Shown piece after piece: positions 53,919-64,000 of a DNA stretch of 64,000 bases. Position 1 is the stretch's first letter. Every line of letters begins with the position of its first letter. The notes beneath the pieces are model-generated. The model saw nothing but the letters and a program-made list of their open reading frames with translations, ran no database searches and was not told the origin of the DNA. Source of the DNA: Gyromitra esculenta (lineage: Eukaryota; Ascomycota; Pezizomycetes; Pezizales; Discinaceae); contig JBCAML010000017.1 of assembly GCA_038503075.1 (NCBI GenBank), forward strand, positions 682,001 to 746,000, read 5' to 3'. A program made the position numbers and the translations under genes.

Positions 53919-55760
53919 AGAATATCCTTTTTCTATATCCCCTTTCTCGCGTATTTTCGCTGTCTAGATAAACGGGATTGTTAGTGTTTGTAGTATTATA
54001 TAATTTTACTACTCTCCATGTCTTTGCCAAAATAAATTTGAGTGATCATGTACCAGTTCTTTTGCGAGAAGGTCGCCTTCGTCATATGTAGATTGAAGTA
54101 AACAGTGCAAGCCCACCGGATCCATAGCTTTCCATGTTCACTCTTAACGATAAGCTGCGAAAGACGCCTAAAAATACATGCTAAACGTCATAACTTACCT
54201 ACAAAGAGGGGCTGTTGGTGATACTTGCGTCTTTACCGTTCTAGCTGGCAGCCAATTCCTTTGCGGGAACTAGATACCAACACAAGTCAGGTTTCTTGTA
54301 GAAGCACTGCTGGAACTGCCGATAAGAGATGAATCGTGGAATCGTAGTATCTTCTATAAAGATCAATAGCTCGCACATCCACAGCACCTCGCAGCAACTT
54401 AGAATAGAGTAGGAAGTTATGATCTTTATTGAAGGGTTTATAGGTACTAAGTTTGAATAGTACCCACCGACTTCGTGGGATGTTCAAGTCTCTGGGAAGA
54501 AGTCTGCTGAGAGAGGCTAAAAGTAGCGGATATTGAAGTGAGAAAATATAACTTGTTTGATCCATCCAAAGGCCCCCACAAAAGACCAAACAAACTCAAC
54601 ACCAGAAACAAAAGACAAGAACTCCAACAACCTCATCCCCTCGCTATAAGCCAGGAAGACAATATTATAGAAGCCCCGTCCCTTGAATGCCAGGGAGCAA
54701 GACGGTGCCAGCCAGAGCCACGAACTCGAATCGCGGATTAGCTAGCTTGGAGTGGAGGAGGAGAAAAAAAAAAAAGCAAAGAGGAGAAGCTGGCCCGAAG
54801 GCACTCTAGCAAAAAGGAGACAAAACAAACCTCTTCCCCGAAGAGCGCACACGGACCAAAGACACTATCCCACCTATGACCGGCGGGTGTGGCTTTCCAC
54901 ACCACACGGGAGCTTCAGGCCGGGGCTAGGTGGAAGGGAGCCACCCAAAGCGTTTTTGGTCTTGTTAAACCTGTTGTTGATAGCGATGGGGAGAAAAGAA
55001 GGAAGAGAGGTGGGTGGTGGAGGGGTATTTATAGGGCGGGTTATCTTGGCGCTGGCGGCCAAAAATCTCTTGGGGGGCTAGGGGAAATTTGGCCGCAGTG
55101 GGTAGAAGGTGCTGGAATGTTCCCTTGCGGTGGTGGTTGTGGGTTTGTCGCTGGCGGGTACGCGGGCTGCTGGGTCTGGGCTCAGCCTCACCATGTAATT
55201 GCTTCCTCGCTGCATTTTGTTTACTACGAGGCTACTAGACGAAGAGATGTATATGCCCGGCGGTGGTCTCTAATATTTTTAGAGCAGAAACTTAGTGAGA
55301 GTTCTTTCAGACTACTTTGATGGAATTGCTTTGTCTGTAGAAGCAAAGCGGTCCTTATGAGTTTTCTACCGCTAATAATCATACCCTTCCCGTTTGCAAA
55401 GTATATCGAAGTTCCTCAGGTTTCGCAGTGATTTTCGTGATGCTCCGAAATTAATTTCACATCTATAGAATCACCGAGTCATACTTCATGACGCAAAGTT
55501 GCGGACTTCAATTCAAACACCCTCGCATTCTCAATAATCGTAAGAAATCCCCAAGATAGACATTAATTCTATAGTCGAGGCTACAACTTCCTACCTAACT
55601 ACTGTAAAAACAAAAAACAAGCATGCCAGCTAGTGTAAAGAAACACAACATTGAACCCACCGCCTACAAAAAAAAGACTTCCCCCAACAACATATCCCAA
55701 AATCACCCAGCAAAAGGAAAAAAAAAAATCTATACCGATTTGTATTCCCTGTTACACCCC
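53919..55760. other. Intergenic region, no supported gene
   Basis: Holds scattered short ORFs. On the minus strand CTATAAATACC (about 55022-55032) is a good TATA-like box, but nothing recognisable follows: 55062-54874 is Pro-rich and 54589-54287 is an open stretch without known motifs. A hairpin-prone piece GTGTGGCTTTCCACACC is at about 54888. An unannotated minus-strand gene or non-coding transcript is possible. Confidence 0.35.
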
Positions 55761-57181
55761 TCACACCGCACTCCCTGGCTCCACATCCGGCAAAAACGAG
55801 CGCACCCTAACGTCACCCTCCTCCTCTTTATCCCGCCATTCGGGCGCCAACTCACACTCAACTGGTTGCGTAACAATCGTCAAGTCCTTTGTCATACTCT
55901 TCGTCAGCGTTCCTGCAGTGCTTGTATTCTCCTGGCAGGTTACGGTGGGGACAATATCCTCCTCGCTGCCCATGAGACTTCGTTCTGAGAACTCGTGGCT
56001 GAAGCCTTGTGGAGCGTCTCGGCTGCCGGTGTGCGGAGGAGCACGATGTACGCGCAGTTCGTATTCTCGGTTGTGTAGTGCAGACATGCGGGCTGCAGAG
56101 CGTCGGACACGTCGGTATTCTAACAGGAAAGTGAAGGCGGATTGAATCTGCTGAGGTGTGTTAGTTTCGGAGAAGTAGGGTGGGAGGAGGGAGAGGAAGT
56201 AGGAGAGCATTACCCCTGGGACGTTGCTGACGAATAGAGCACAGGTTGTTTCTGTTTTGTGTTAGTGTAGCTTAGAGGGAAGGGGGGAGGAGGGAGGGAC
56301 TTACCAACTAGAGCCCAGAAAGTTGATGGACCAGAGGGGGAATTCATGGAAACATCTAAGATACGACCGAAGGCAGCGGCAATTGCACAGACTCCGACAC
56401 CGAAAAGGAGGTATAAAAGTGTCTTTTGTCGCCATCCGACCTGTAGTCTGAAGACAATCGGGATCGGAATGGCGAGCAGCGGGATATCCGTGATAATGTT
56501 GAGACTGCCAATGATCAAGAGCATGTGATACCCATCGGTGCATTCACCTATATGTCTCAGCACCAATAAGTCTCAAACACAAAAAAAAAGACTACCCCCA
56601 CGACCCTCAATCCAGCAGTGAAGAGAATGGATAAACCTACGTCCTGGATCAGGATCAATTTGCCAGTAATGCGTAAACGGATTACAAATCATCAACAAAG
56701 TCAACAAAGCAGCAACGTACGAGAGCCCCAGCAGAAACCCAGTATACTTGACTCGTTTCCGCTGCGTCGCCGCACGGTCCGTCAGTCGTCTACACACCAT
56801 CCAGATGGCGAACTTGCAGCCCCAGATGACCGTGACGTACAGGAACCATGCAACGATGAGCGCTTTGCTTCCTCGCTCGCGGTCCTTGATCAGATCGGGG
56901 TTCAACAGAACAACAAGTCGCTCGCTCGGTGTCATTAAGTTTGTGCCGTTTTTAAGGTAGTATTTAACGCAGGTTATGTAACCGGTGTAGCAGACGGAGA
57001 GGAAGATCATTATCATCTCTTCAATACCAAGACGACGAGTGATTGCACAGCGGATGATAATCCGGAGAAGTGCGCAGGAAATGCCAATTCCATAGAATAT
57101 GTAGATATCTTTGATTAAGTATGCGCCATAGATAGCTTCTTCAGATCCACTCGACGTGGTTTCTACAGCTAGCTGGTGCAT
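55761..57181 (-). CDS. Fungal rhodopsin-like integral membrane protein, 402 residues
   Basis: Belongs by topology and motifs to the fungal rhodopsin-like domain proteins, a large Pezizomycotina family of seven-helix membrane proteins of unknown function. Exons: 57181-56641, 56547-56305, 56251-56214 and 56147-55761, all in phase. Hydrophobic helices include IYIFYGIGISCALLRIIIR, MIMIFLSVCYTGYI, ALIVAWFLYVTVIWGC, YTGFLLGLSYVAALLTLLM, MLLIIGSLNIITDIPLLAIP, LLYLLFGVGVCAIAAAF and the last at TTCALFVSNVPG. The Lys of retinal-binding opsins is not evident, so light sensing should not be assumed. The tail after helix 7 is hydrophilic and acidic. Exon 3 is only 38 nt. It diverges from uS12m. Confidence 0.85.
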
Positions 57182-57926
57182 CGTTAGGGGAAATAGCAAG
57201 GTATCGATGAAGCTATCGACTCTGAAGAGAAGGTGGGTGTTGCAGGCAAAGAAACACGATTTTTAAAATGAAAGAGTAGATGGATAAGTGGGTGGGTGGG
57301 TGGGTAGGTAAATTGATGGATGAGGGGAGGGGAGAGGGAGAGGGTGGATGTGTGAGGTTGGGTTTGCGTGTGGTTTGTATACATGTAACTGATAGCACTG
57401 GCCTACCACCCACCGCCAAAACAGATATCATGACCCCCTCTTGGAGGAGACAGAACAACAAAAGGCGTCAGCAGATAATCAACAGGCCATCTGCTCCATT
57501 TCTTTCTTTCTTTTTCCTTTGCACAAACGACGCTTTGGACGAATAGTGTTAACGTTCACGCAGCACAGAGACAGACGACGTAGGTACAGGTACAAGTATG
57601 TACATGTCATGGATGTATGTGGGTAGCAGACAGCCGTTACACCTGTCTCCTTCCGTCCCTTGCATGCTGTCGCTAAATGGGTCCCTGCTTATGCCTTTGC
57701 TCTTCCCTCCCTCTTCGTCTCTGCACAACTTGAAGCCGTAACGCGTGCTTACCCATCCCCTATATCCTGGAGCCAGCACCTCTCCTCCGAGTGATATTCC
57801 GTGTTTCTACCCATTCGTAGGGTTAGGGCTCAGGTTACCCTATCTATCATACTAAACCCGCCTAGCCCAAGCAGATATCAAAATCCCCCCCACCACAACC
57901 ACCAGGAACAGTATTCAGTCAACGCA
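57182..57926. promoter_or_regulatory. Divergent promoter region, rhodopsin-like gene / uS12m
   Basis: Contains a purine-rich GGTG repeat (57288-57307) and CT-rich stretches. No ORF with family features. A CT/CA-rich leader lies just before the uS12m ATG. Confidence 0.45.
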
Positions 57927-58534
57927 ATGTTCGCCCTCCGCCCCTTCCTCGGCGCCCTACGGCCAGCCCCCACTACGGTCTGCACGTTCTCAACAACCCC
58001 AATTCCGCTCGCGACATTCAGCCAAGTAATGCGCGGGGCGCGCAAGTCCCAGCCCGCGCGCAAACCGGTATCGCCAGCGATGTCAACGACGGGGAAGCCA
58101 TGCATGAAGGGCGTGTGTCTCAAGGTCACGATCATGAACCCGAAGAAACCCAATTCTGCGGACCGGAAGGTTGCGAGGGTGAGATTGAGTAATGATAAAG
58201 TTGTCACTGCGTATATCCCCGGTGAAGGTGAGAAGCTCTCTCTCCCTCTCTCCCTCCATTTCTCTTTATAGGGGACCGATCGAGGCTAATAGCTGCTTAA
58301 TTAATAAACAGGCCATAATGTTCAACAGCACTCGGTCGTATTAGTCCGCGGTGGCCGTTCTCAGGATTGCCCAGGTGTGAAATATCATTTGGTCCGTGGA
58401 GCTCTGGACCTTGTACGGCACCCTCGCCATCCCACCTTTGCCACTGCCAAAGCTAACGTTACTAGGGCGGTGTTGCATCTCGCGCCACCTCGCGCTCGAA
58501 ATACGGCACCAAGAAGCCAAAAGCGGGTATATAG
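57927..58534 (+). CDS. MRPS12: Mitochondrial small-subunit ribosomal protein uS12m, 156 residues
   Basis: A component of the decoding centre of the mitochondrial ribosome. Exons 57927-58227, 58312-58412 and 58466-58534, in phase. The N-terminus is a presequence ([15 protein letters not shown]). The S12 core is clear: [21 protein letters not shown] in part, [39 protein letters not shown] and VRGALDLGGVASR, ending [10 protein letters not shown]. The PNSA and PGVKYH loops that face the A site are conserved. An unspliced reading would run into stops in both introns. Confidence 0.96.
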
Positions 58535-58960
58535 ACAATGTAATAGAACCAATTTGTACAAAATATAGAGCCAAACCATTTTCATCCATATATATTAATT
58601 GAAACCCCTCATAGTTTCTATCCAAGGAAGAGGGAGAGGGAGAAAGGAGAGAGATTCATATATGATGCACTTTTTACTGTCATGATCCGCTAATAATAGT
58701 ATCCAGCTAACTGAACCGGACCAACCCAACCCATACAACATGCAGATGAATTTTTTACCCGCCCCCTCTTCAGTCCTTAAACCTATCCTACCACCTCACC
58801 TCCCCACCTCCCTACACAAACGCATTACAGAAACCAAACTAAATAACCATGACCCTCAGATAAAAATATAAATATAAAAAACAGCAACGCCAAATCATCA
58901 AGTTAGGTAAAATAAAAAACGAGTGTATGCGTAAAAACACCGCCCAGTTGTCAGTGCAGA

Positions 58961-60479
58961 CTAATCCATCTGGTTTTCGTAACCCTCTGGTTTCTCAAGA
59001 CCCATGATATCAAAGTGGCGGGCAGTGCAAGAATAACCTATAGCCGTTAGTATAAATCTAAAAAAAAGCCACAAGAGTGGAAAGGGGGGGGTACCTTTCC
59101 AGTCAAAGTTGTCTTTAGGATTGCAAGAGCACTTCAGCTTCAGCCTATCCTTCTCAGTAGTAGGACAATGCGTGAACGGGACATGATAATATCTACGCCA
59201 TTCTATCAGCACAACTCTAAACTCTAAACACAGGAAGGGAACACCATACGCAATATCATTAAAGAAGTGAATCTGCTCCTTATCTAGCAACAAACTCGCA
59301 CCAATACTATGAACCGGCGCATCCCCCCACCTTTCATAAAAGAACCCACCATCATGATCCAGCTTTTCAAAAAAGTCCGTATACGCCTTCCCACGCCAGA
59401 AATCCAAACTACCGACCTCGAAATTGCTCCAGTAATGGCAATGATTATACGTATCGCCGTTATCATCAGACAGGAACGCCATCGCGTTGTTCGGGTGAAT
59501 GTGTTCGGGGTGCTCCTTTATGAACGATTTGACAGAGTTCCATAGAGTCGGAATGGTCTCGACGTATTCATACAGGGAGAGGACGAAGCCGTAGACTTTG
59601 TTGTTGTCACGCATGAAGCGGAAGACATCGTAGTCGACATCACAATAAAGCTCGATAGATGGCTCTACGCGCCAGTAGTATTCGTAGGACTTGAGGAGCT
59701 CGTGTTGGAAGAAGAAGCCGGATTCGAAGCGACACATGTGGCGGTAGGAGACGGAGTCTCCGTAGATGATCTTGCGTTGAGCCTGTGAAGGGTGTTAGCT
59801 GTATATGCAATGGCCAAGTAGGTAATATGATGCTTGTTAATTAGATGGCATATGTCCAATGGATAGATGGTGGCGATAAAAAAGTAAATATGTTTTCAAA
59901 TGGGTAGGGGGTAGTACCATATCCTCGCGGACCTTCCTGGCCTTTTCTTGATCGATCCAATCGGGGAAACTCCAGTGCTCCTTCGGGATCAATCCATACT
60001 TTGCAGTGCCGCTGGTCAAGGCGGTAGTCAGTTTCTTGAATTGTGCATCGAACGGCTTGTCGTTGAGAAAGACCCAGTCGTAGTGAAACTTTGAATTGAA
60101 ACGGTCCTCAATCTGACGGATTGATTTAGCGATCTCCCAGATGTCGGTGTTACGGGCGAGGGTGATGAAGGTTGCGTTTGCGCGCTCGCCAGGATGGGTT
60201 GCGGGAGGGAGGGCGTGGGTGTTGGGGGTGGTGCCTTGGGTGCTTTCGGTGATGGGCGTGTTGGGTGAGGCCCCCTCTGCTTGCTGTTTGGCGATCTGTT
60301 CAACGTCGATGAGGGGTGTTTTAGGTTCGTAGGTGCTAGTATAGATTTTAAAGAGCACGGCCATGCACTAGGGAATGAGTTAGTTTCAGTGATGATCTCG
60401 GGGGGGAGTCTTGGTAGGGGGGTCTTACGAAAAAGGCCAGCAGGACGAACCGGAGCGTCCGTGTGTTGTTGGCTGACAT
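58961..60479 (-). CDS. GT15 alpha-1,2-mannosyltransferase (KRE2/MNT1/KTR family), 421 residues
   Basis: A Golgi type II membrane enzyme that adds alpha-1,2-mannose from GDP-mannose to O- and N-linked glycans. Exons 60479-60429, 60367-59918, 59782-59095 and 59037-58961, all in phase. A signal anchor spans the first intron (LRFVLLAFF plus CMAVLF, residues 9-23). A Pro/Thr-rich stem (residues 30-70) leads to the catalytic domain: [33 protein letters not shown], and [17 protein letters not shown] (about residues 203-219), the hallmark of the family. [14 protein letters not shown] near the end is also typical. KTR paralogues cannot be told apart by eye. Confidence 0.95.
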
Positions 60480-62332
60480 GGTGACGCCGGCAGTGGGGAA
60501 GACAGAAGGGAGACGGAGATGGTAGACTGAGCTACAGGCGAGAAGATGGCATTCAGGGAGAACAGAGCTGGGGAGGGAAGGGGGAATAGAGTTATGTAGG
60601 AGGTGGTGATTACGACGCAGAAATACAGCGGGACAAGGATGCTGGCAAAGCAGGAAGCTGGACCGATCGCTTGGTGCGAGATTCGAGGGTCAGGGGTATC
60701 ACTTTATTTGTTTGGGCAGTGAACTCTTGGTCTGGCTGTCATAAAGAGCCAGAATCAATGAGTGTGGGAGGAGAGGGTTGGCCAATTAATCCGGTGGTCT
60801 CCCAGCAAAAGTCTTGTATTCTGTCGTATGTTTAGTTCTTTGTGTTTGCCCAAAGCATCGCCGTGGCGATCCCCATAGGACGGATAACCCCACCGTCCCA
60901 GCTTCGCATCCCTGCCGAGCTTACTGCCCTTTGGAACGATCAACTGGTGTTGTCTTCAGCTTCCACTTTTTGCCCGTAGCAGGTTTTCGGGATCAACTTC
61001 ATCAACTCACTCTCGCTCGCCAAGCATTTCCGTTTTCTGTACTAAATACATGTAGCCATATGCTCTCCACCCAGGCCTGGTAGTCCTGCAATTGACACTC
61101 TAGCTCTCGTAATACACTCCACAGGGCCAACTCTGACCCCCAACAGCTTTGGGCGAAAGGGGCTACATTCTTCGACATCTCAACTAATCTACAGAACTAA
61201 CCTTAAGTACAAGACCAAGGAACCTGTCTATGACCTACCGATTTATTTATTCGTTTGGCATATAGCTTTAACGGTAGTTATAAGACCGAGGAACTAAGCA
61301 TACATGTATATACGTGGAAGTATACCCTGGCCGACAATCCCCTGCTACCGAGCTCAGCGTGAAAGAACGAACCCTCGAGCCATTCCTATCCTCAATTCGC
61401 TTTTTCGTGCTCCATCGCGTCGAATCGACAAGTCCATTCATTCATCCTACAGGGAAAGTAATTGAGGATTTTTTCCAAGTGGAGAAAACGAGCTCCAGTT
61501 GAAACAACTCCTACTACTACACTAAACATACATCAGCACTAATCTACCATTCGACTTAGCAAGCAATAGGAGCAGTTCGAAGGTCTCTTTCTATCTATTA
61601 ATCTATCCACCGTCCACCAATGGGTTTCAGAAAGATGCTGATGTAGATATTCTGATATCTGTTATTAGGATATGTAGGAACGCGAACTAAGTTCTCGTTT
61701 TGGAGCTTTCGCCATTCCGAGCACTGGATTGACGACTTGGGGGGAAGAAAGAGCACACAGCATAGCAGTCATTTCCACAATCCATTTCCTGTGTCACTGA
61801 ATCAAAGTCTGAAACACAAGGGCAAGACTGGATTTGCAGGAAGCTTTGTAGGCTGCTGTATAAATGTCTTGGCGTGATTCAACCTATGACAGGTTAGGAT
61901 TTTTCATCCCTGTTGGTTAGGGGTACAGACCGTCCGAATGCAGTGCAATTGGTTTTTTTGTGGATTCATTTACCTACAATCAATAGTTTGTTAACAGCCC
62001 TTTGTTCCGCAAAGAGTATTCTCGCCAATTTTCTCTCTCTCATGGTGGTTGATATTCTGGCTCAATCAGGTCCAGGTCCAGGTCCAGGATTCGTTGCATA
62101 GCATCATCCTTTTTTGTAATCTTCCTCACCACCACCAAACCGCAGCCTCTTGTCTGCCTAAACCCCACCTTCTCCTCCCCCCAATCTACACCTCCTAATT
62201 AAACACCCCACTTTCATCGACACCACCGCCACTACCATCCAACTTTTGCTTTTCCGCTCATATAATATTATTTACTGTTATTGCTTGTTTGGCTTACTAT
62301 TTTTTTTCTAACCGGCACCATTCCCTGCCACA
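60480..62332. other. Divergent intergenic region, mannosyltransferase / PAT1
   Basis: 1.85 kb without a supported ORF. Short tandem GGTCCA units at 62067-62090; CT- and CA-rich stretches at 62120-62230 just before PAT1 look like its leader. Nothing else identified. Confidence 0.4.
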
Positions 62333-63956
62333 ATGTCTTTCTTTGGGTTCGACACAGGCTCGCCTGGGGGCCGTGGTCAGCATCCTACCAAGGCTCCTGG
62401 ATTCGCTCAGACCCCCGATCACTTTGCTAGTCTGCCTACAGACGATGATGCCGACGATGGGTTCGTTTTCTCTCATGCGAAGAAGGAGGAGGAAAACGTA
62501 GTGATGCTTCAACGTACTAACCTTGCAAATCTAGAATTGACTTTGAAGACACCTACGATGGTCTCGGTGATGCCCTAGACGAGAAAGATGACGCTTTCAA
62601 CGACGAAACATTCGGCGGCGGTGAAGATAAACTCGGTACGCAGAGAGCAGAAAAAACCTGCCTCCCAATTATATCAATTCGCTGACTTTGGGGCGAATTA
62701 CAATCTATAGGCAAAGACTTCGATTTCCATGGCGCAACAGCCAAAGTTGCAAACGCAATTGAAGAAGAACATGAAGTATTTCATCGTTCCGCTCGAAAGC
62801 AGTCCGTCGTCAACGCTGCTTCCGCCCCACCTAAGCAACAGCAGCAACAGGCCGCCCGAAATCTCCCGCCCGCTCACGTCCCCGCTCTCCGCCCGGATAT
62901 GTCGCTCTGGGGGTCTGGCCCAACAATTGCGTCAACTCCTCCGCCGGAGATTCACCGAGAACGACCGACGGCACAAGCTCTCCCACCACAGGCCCCTCCA
63001 TCGCAGCCAAAGAAGTTTATGAGTCTTGAGGAAGTAGAAGCTGGAATTCTCGCCATGAGCCAGCTGAGGCCGACAGCAGTGTCGCCGCAGCCACAGCCCC
63101 AGGCATCACCAATTCAGCACCAACCGCCTCCGCAGCAGATGCATCAGTATATTCATCAGCAGCCGGAAATGTATTTGCAGCAACAGCAACAACAGCAGCA
63201 AGGGGGATTCCCATTGCATATACAGAACATGATACAGCGGGGTAACACAACGGTGCAACAACCGCAAATACTACATCAGCAGCACCCTGAACAGCATTTG
63301 AGGGGTCCGCCGCCACCTGTGCAGACTCGTTTGACACATGAGCAACCGCTGCAAGAGTCACGGAATGCATATGGGATGGCGACGCACGCACCAGCGTCAC
63401 AACTACAGAATATGAATGAGGTGGAGAGGGCCCGCTTTCTGGAGGAGGAGAGTAAGCGCCTAAAACGCAATCACAAAATTGCGCAACTCGTAAGTGCTCT
63501 TGCTCTCTTAATTCCCTCAATGCTAATGCAATTGCTTCTTAGGCACGTTACAACGGCCTCATGACACCAAATGATAAAAATTTCATCACCCGCATCCAAC
63601 TGCAGCAGCTTGTGTCCATCAATAATGCTGAGGACGCTGCAAACGAGGATTTCTACTACATCGTGCACTCGGCCATCCGCGCCCGCACGAACCCCACGCA
63701 ACCCTTGAACCAGTTCGCGCAGACTTATTTGTTCCGACAAGGCCCAAGGGGTGGGAACCGTAGACAGGATAATCATTTGCACCGGATGGAGCAACAAGTA
63801 CAGAGAGCTGTGGCCGCAGCGAAGGCAAGGCCAAAGGCAAGCCAATTGGTGCTCGAGGGTAGTCTGGGGAAGATCAGCTTTAGTAATGTGAAGACGCCGA
63901 GGCCGATGCTAAATATTAAGAAAAGTGATACGGCGGTGGGAGAGCAGACAAGAAAG
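62333..63956 (+). CDS. PAT1: mRNA decay factor PAT1, N-terminal part (truncated by the window)
   Basis: A P-body protein that links deadenylation to decapping by binding Lsm1-7 and Dcp2. Exons 62333-62460, 62535-62635, 62711-63489 and 63543-63956, in phase; 541 codons visible. The N-terminus MSFFGFDTG and the acidic box FEDTYDGLGDALDEKDDAFND are family hallmarks. A Pro/Gln-rich disordered region with a run of eight Gln follows, then RARFLEEESKRLKRNHKIAQL and FITRIQLQQLV, then DFYYIVHSAIR. A donor GTGAGC at 63957 and TATAG at 63998 suggest an intron ending at the window edge; the C-terminal alpha-helical domain lies outside. The first donor, GTTCGT, is unusual but needed for the frame. Confidence 0.92.
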
Positions 63957-64000
63957 GTGAGCTTAGCACGCAGTGCGAGCGATTTGCGATGTCTATAGTA

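Noticed and set aside
54600..54740. tRNA- or rRNA-like look of the stretch with ACTCGAATCGCGG.
   Set aside because: No A box at the right distance, and no acceptor or anticodon stems.
55761..57181. Light-driven opsin.
   Set aside because: The topology fits the fungal rhodopsin-like domain family, but the retinal-binding Lys in the last helix (TTCALFVSNVPG region) is absent.
1..64000. CRISPR arrays, bacterial operons or phage genes.
   Set aside because: The window is eukaryotic, with spliced genes; the repeats are LTRs and minisatellites, with no spacer pattern.

Overview
The window is nuclear DNA of a filamentous ascomycete (Pezizomycotina). The basis is: genes split by short GT-AG introns (about 43-75 bp for most), fungal families (a KTR-type mannosyltransferase, a fungal rhodopsin-like membrane protein, PAT1, MDM33/SHE9), and chromodomain Ty3/gypsy retrotransposons together with a Tad/I-like LINE. 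The class cannot be fixed from the sequence; the heavy transposon load would fit a repeat-rich genome such as a pezizomycete, but that is a guess.

Layout. 1-1848: 3' part of a CLC chloride channel/transporter gene (+). 1956-46958: one LINE insertion, flanked by a perfect 17-bp target duplication (1939-1955 = 46959-46975), that has grown into a 45-kb nest. The LINE (minus strand) was hit by several solo LTRs and by gypsy element C (9347-45611, TSD AATGT). C was hit by solo LTRs and by gypsy element A1 (9904-37816, TSD CAGTC). A1 was hit by B1 (12840-26989, TSD TCCAG) and B2 (27516-33424, TSD TGAAT). B1 was hit by A2 (17688-25777, TSD GGTAG). This gives five levels, with all full elements in the same orientation. 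LTR divergence falls with depth: C and A1 LTRs differ by large indels, A2 LTRs by a handful of bases, B1 LTRs by two bases and a 3-bp indel, and B2 LTRs look identical.

Elements B and C are one family, with LTR ends TTTCA..TGAGA. They share a TTTAAAC-TAG gag/pol junction followed by a covarying hairpin, and the B copies have a putative self-priming site instead of a tRNA primer site. Family A has ordinary TG..CA LTRs in two forms, one carrying tRNA-like promoter modules.

46976-64000: host genes on both strands. In order: a HAD phosphatase with two micro-exons (-), MDM33/SHE9 (+), a small Cys-rich protein (+), a coiled-coil protein (+), a rhodopsin-like membrane protein (-), mitochondrial ribosomal protein uS12 (+), a GT15 alpha-mannosyltransferase (-), and the 5' part of PAT1 (+) running off the end. 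The host genes share no obvious pathway; HAD/MDM33, rhodopsin-like/uS12m and mannosyltransferase/PAT1 are divergent pairs. Exon joins given here were read by eye from reading frame, splice signals and family conservation.
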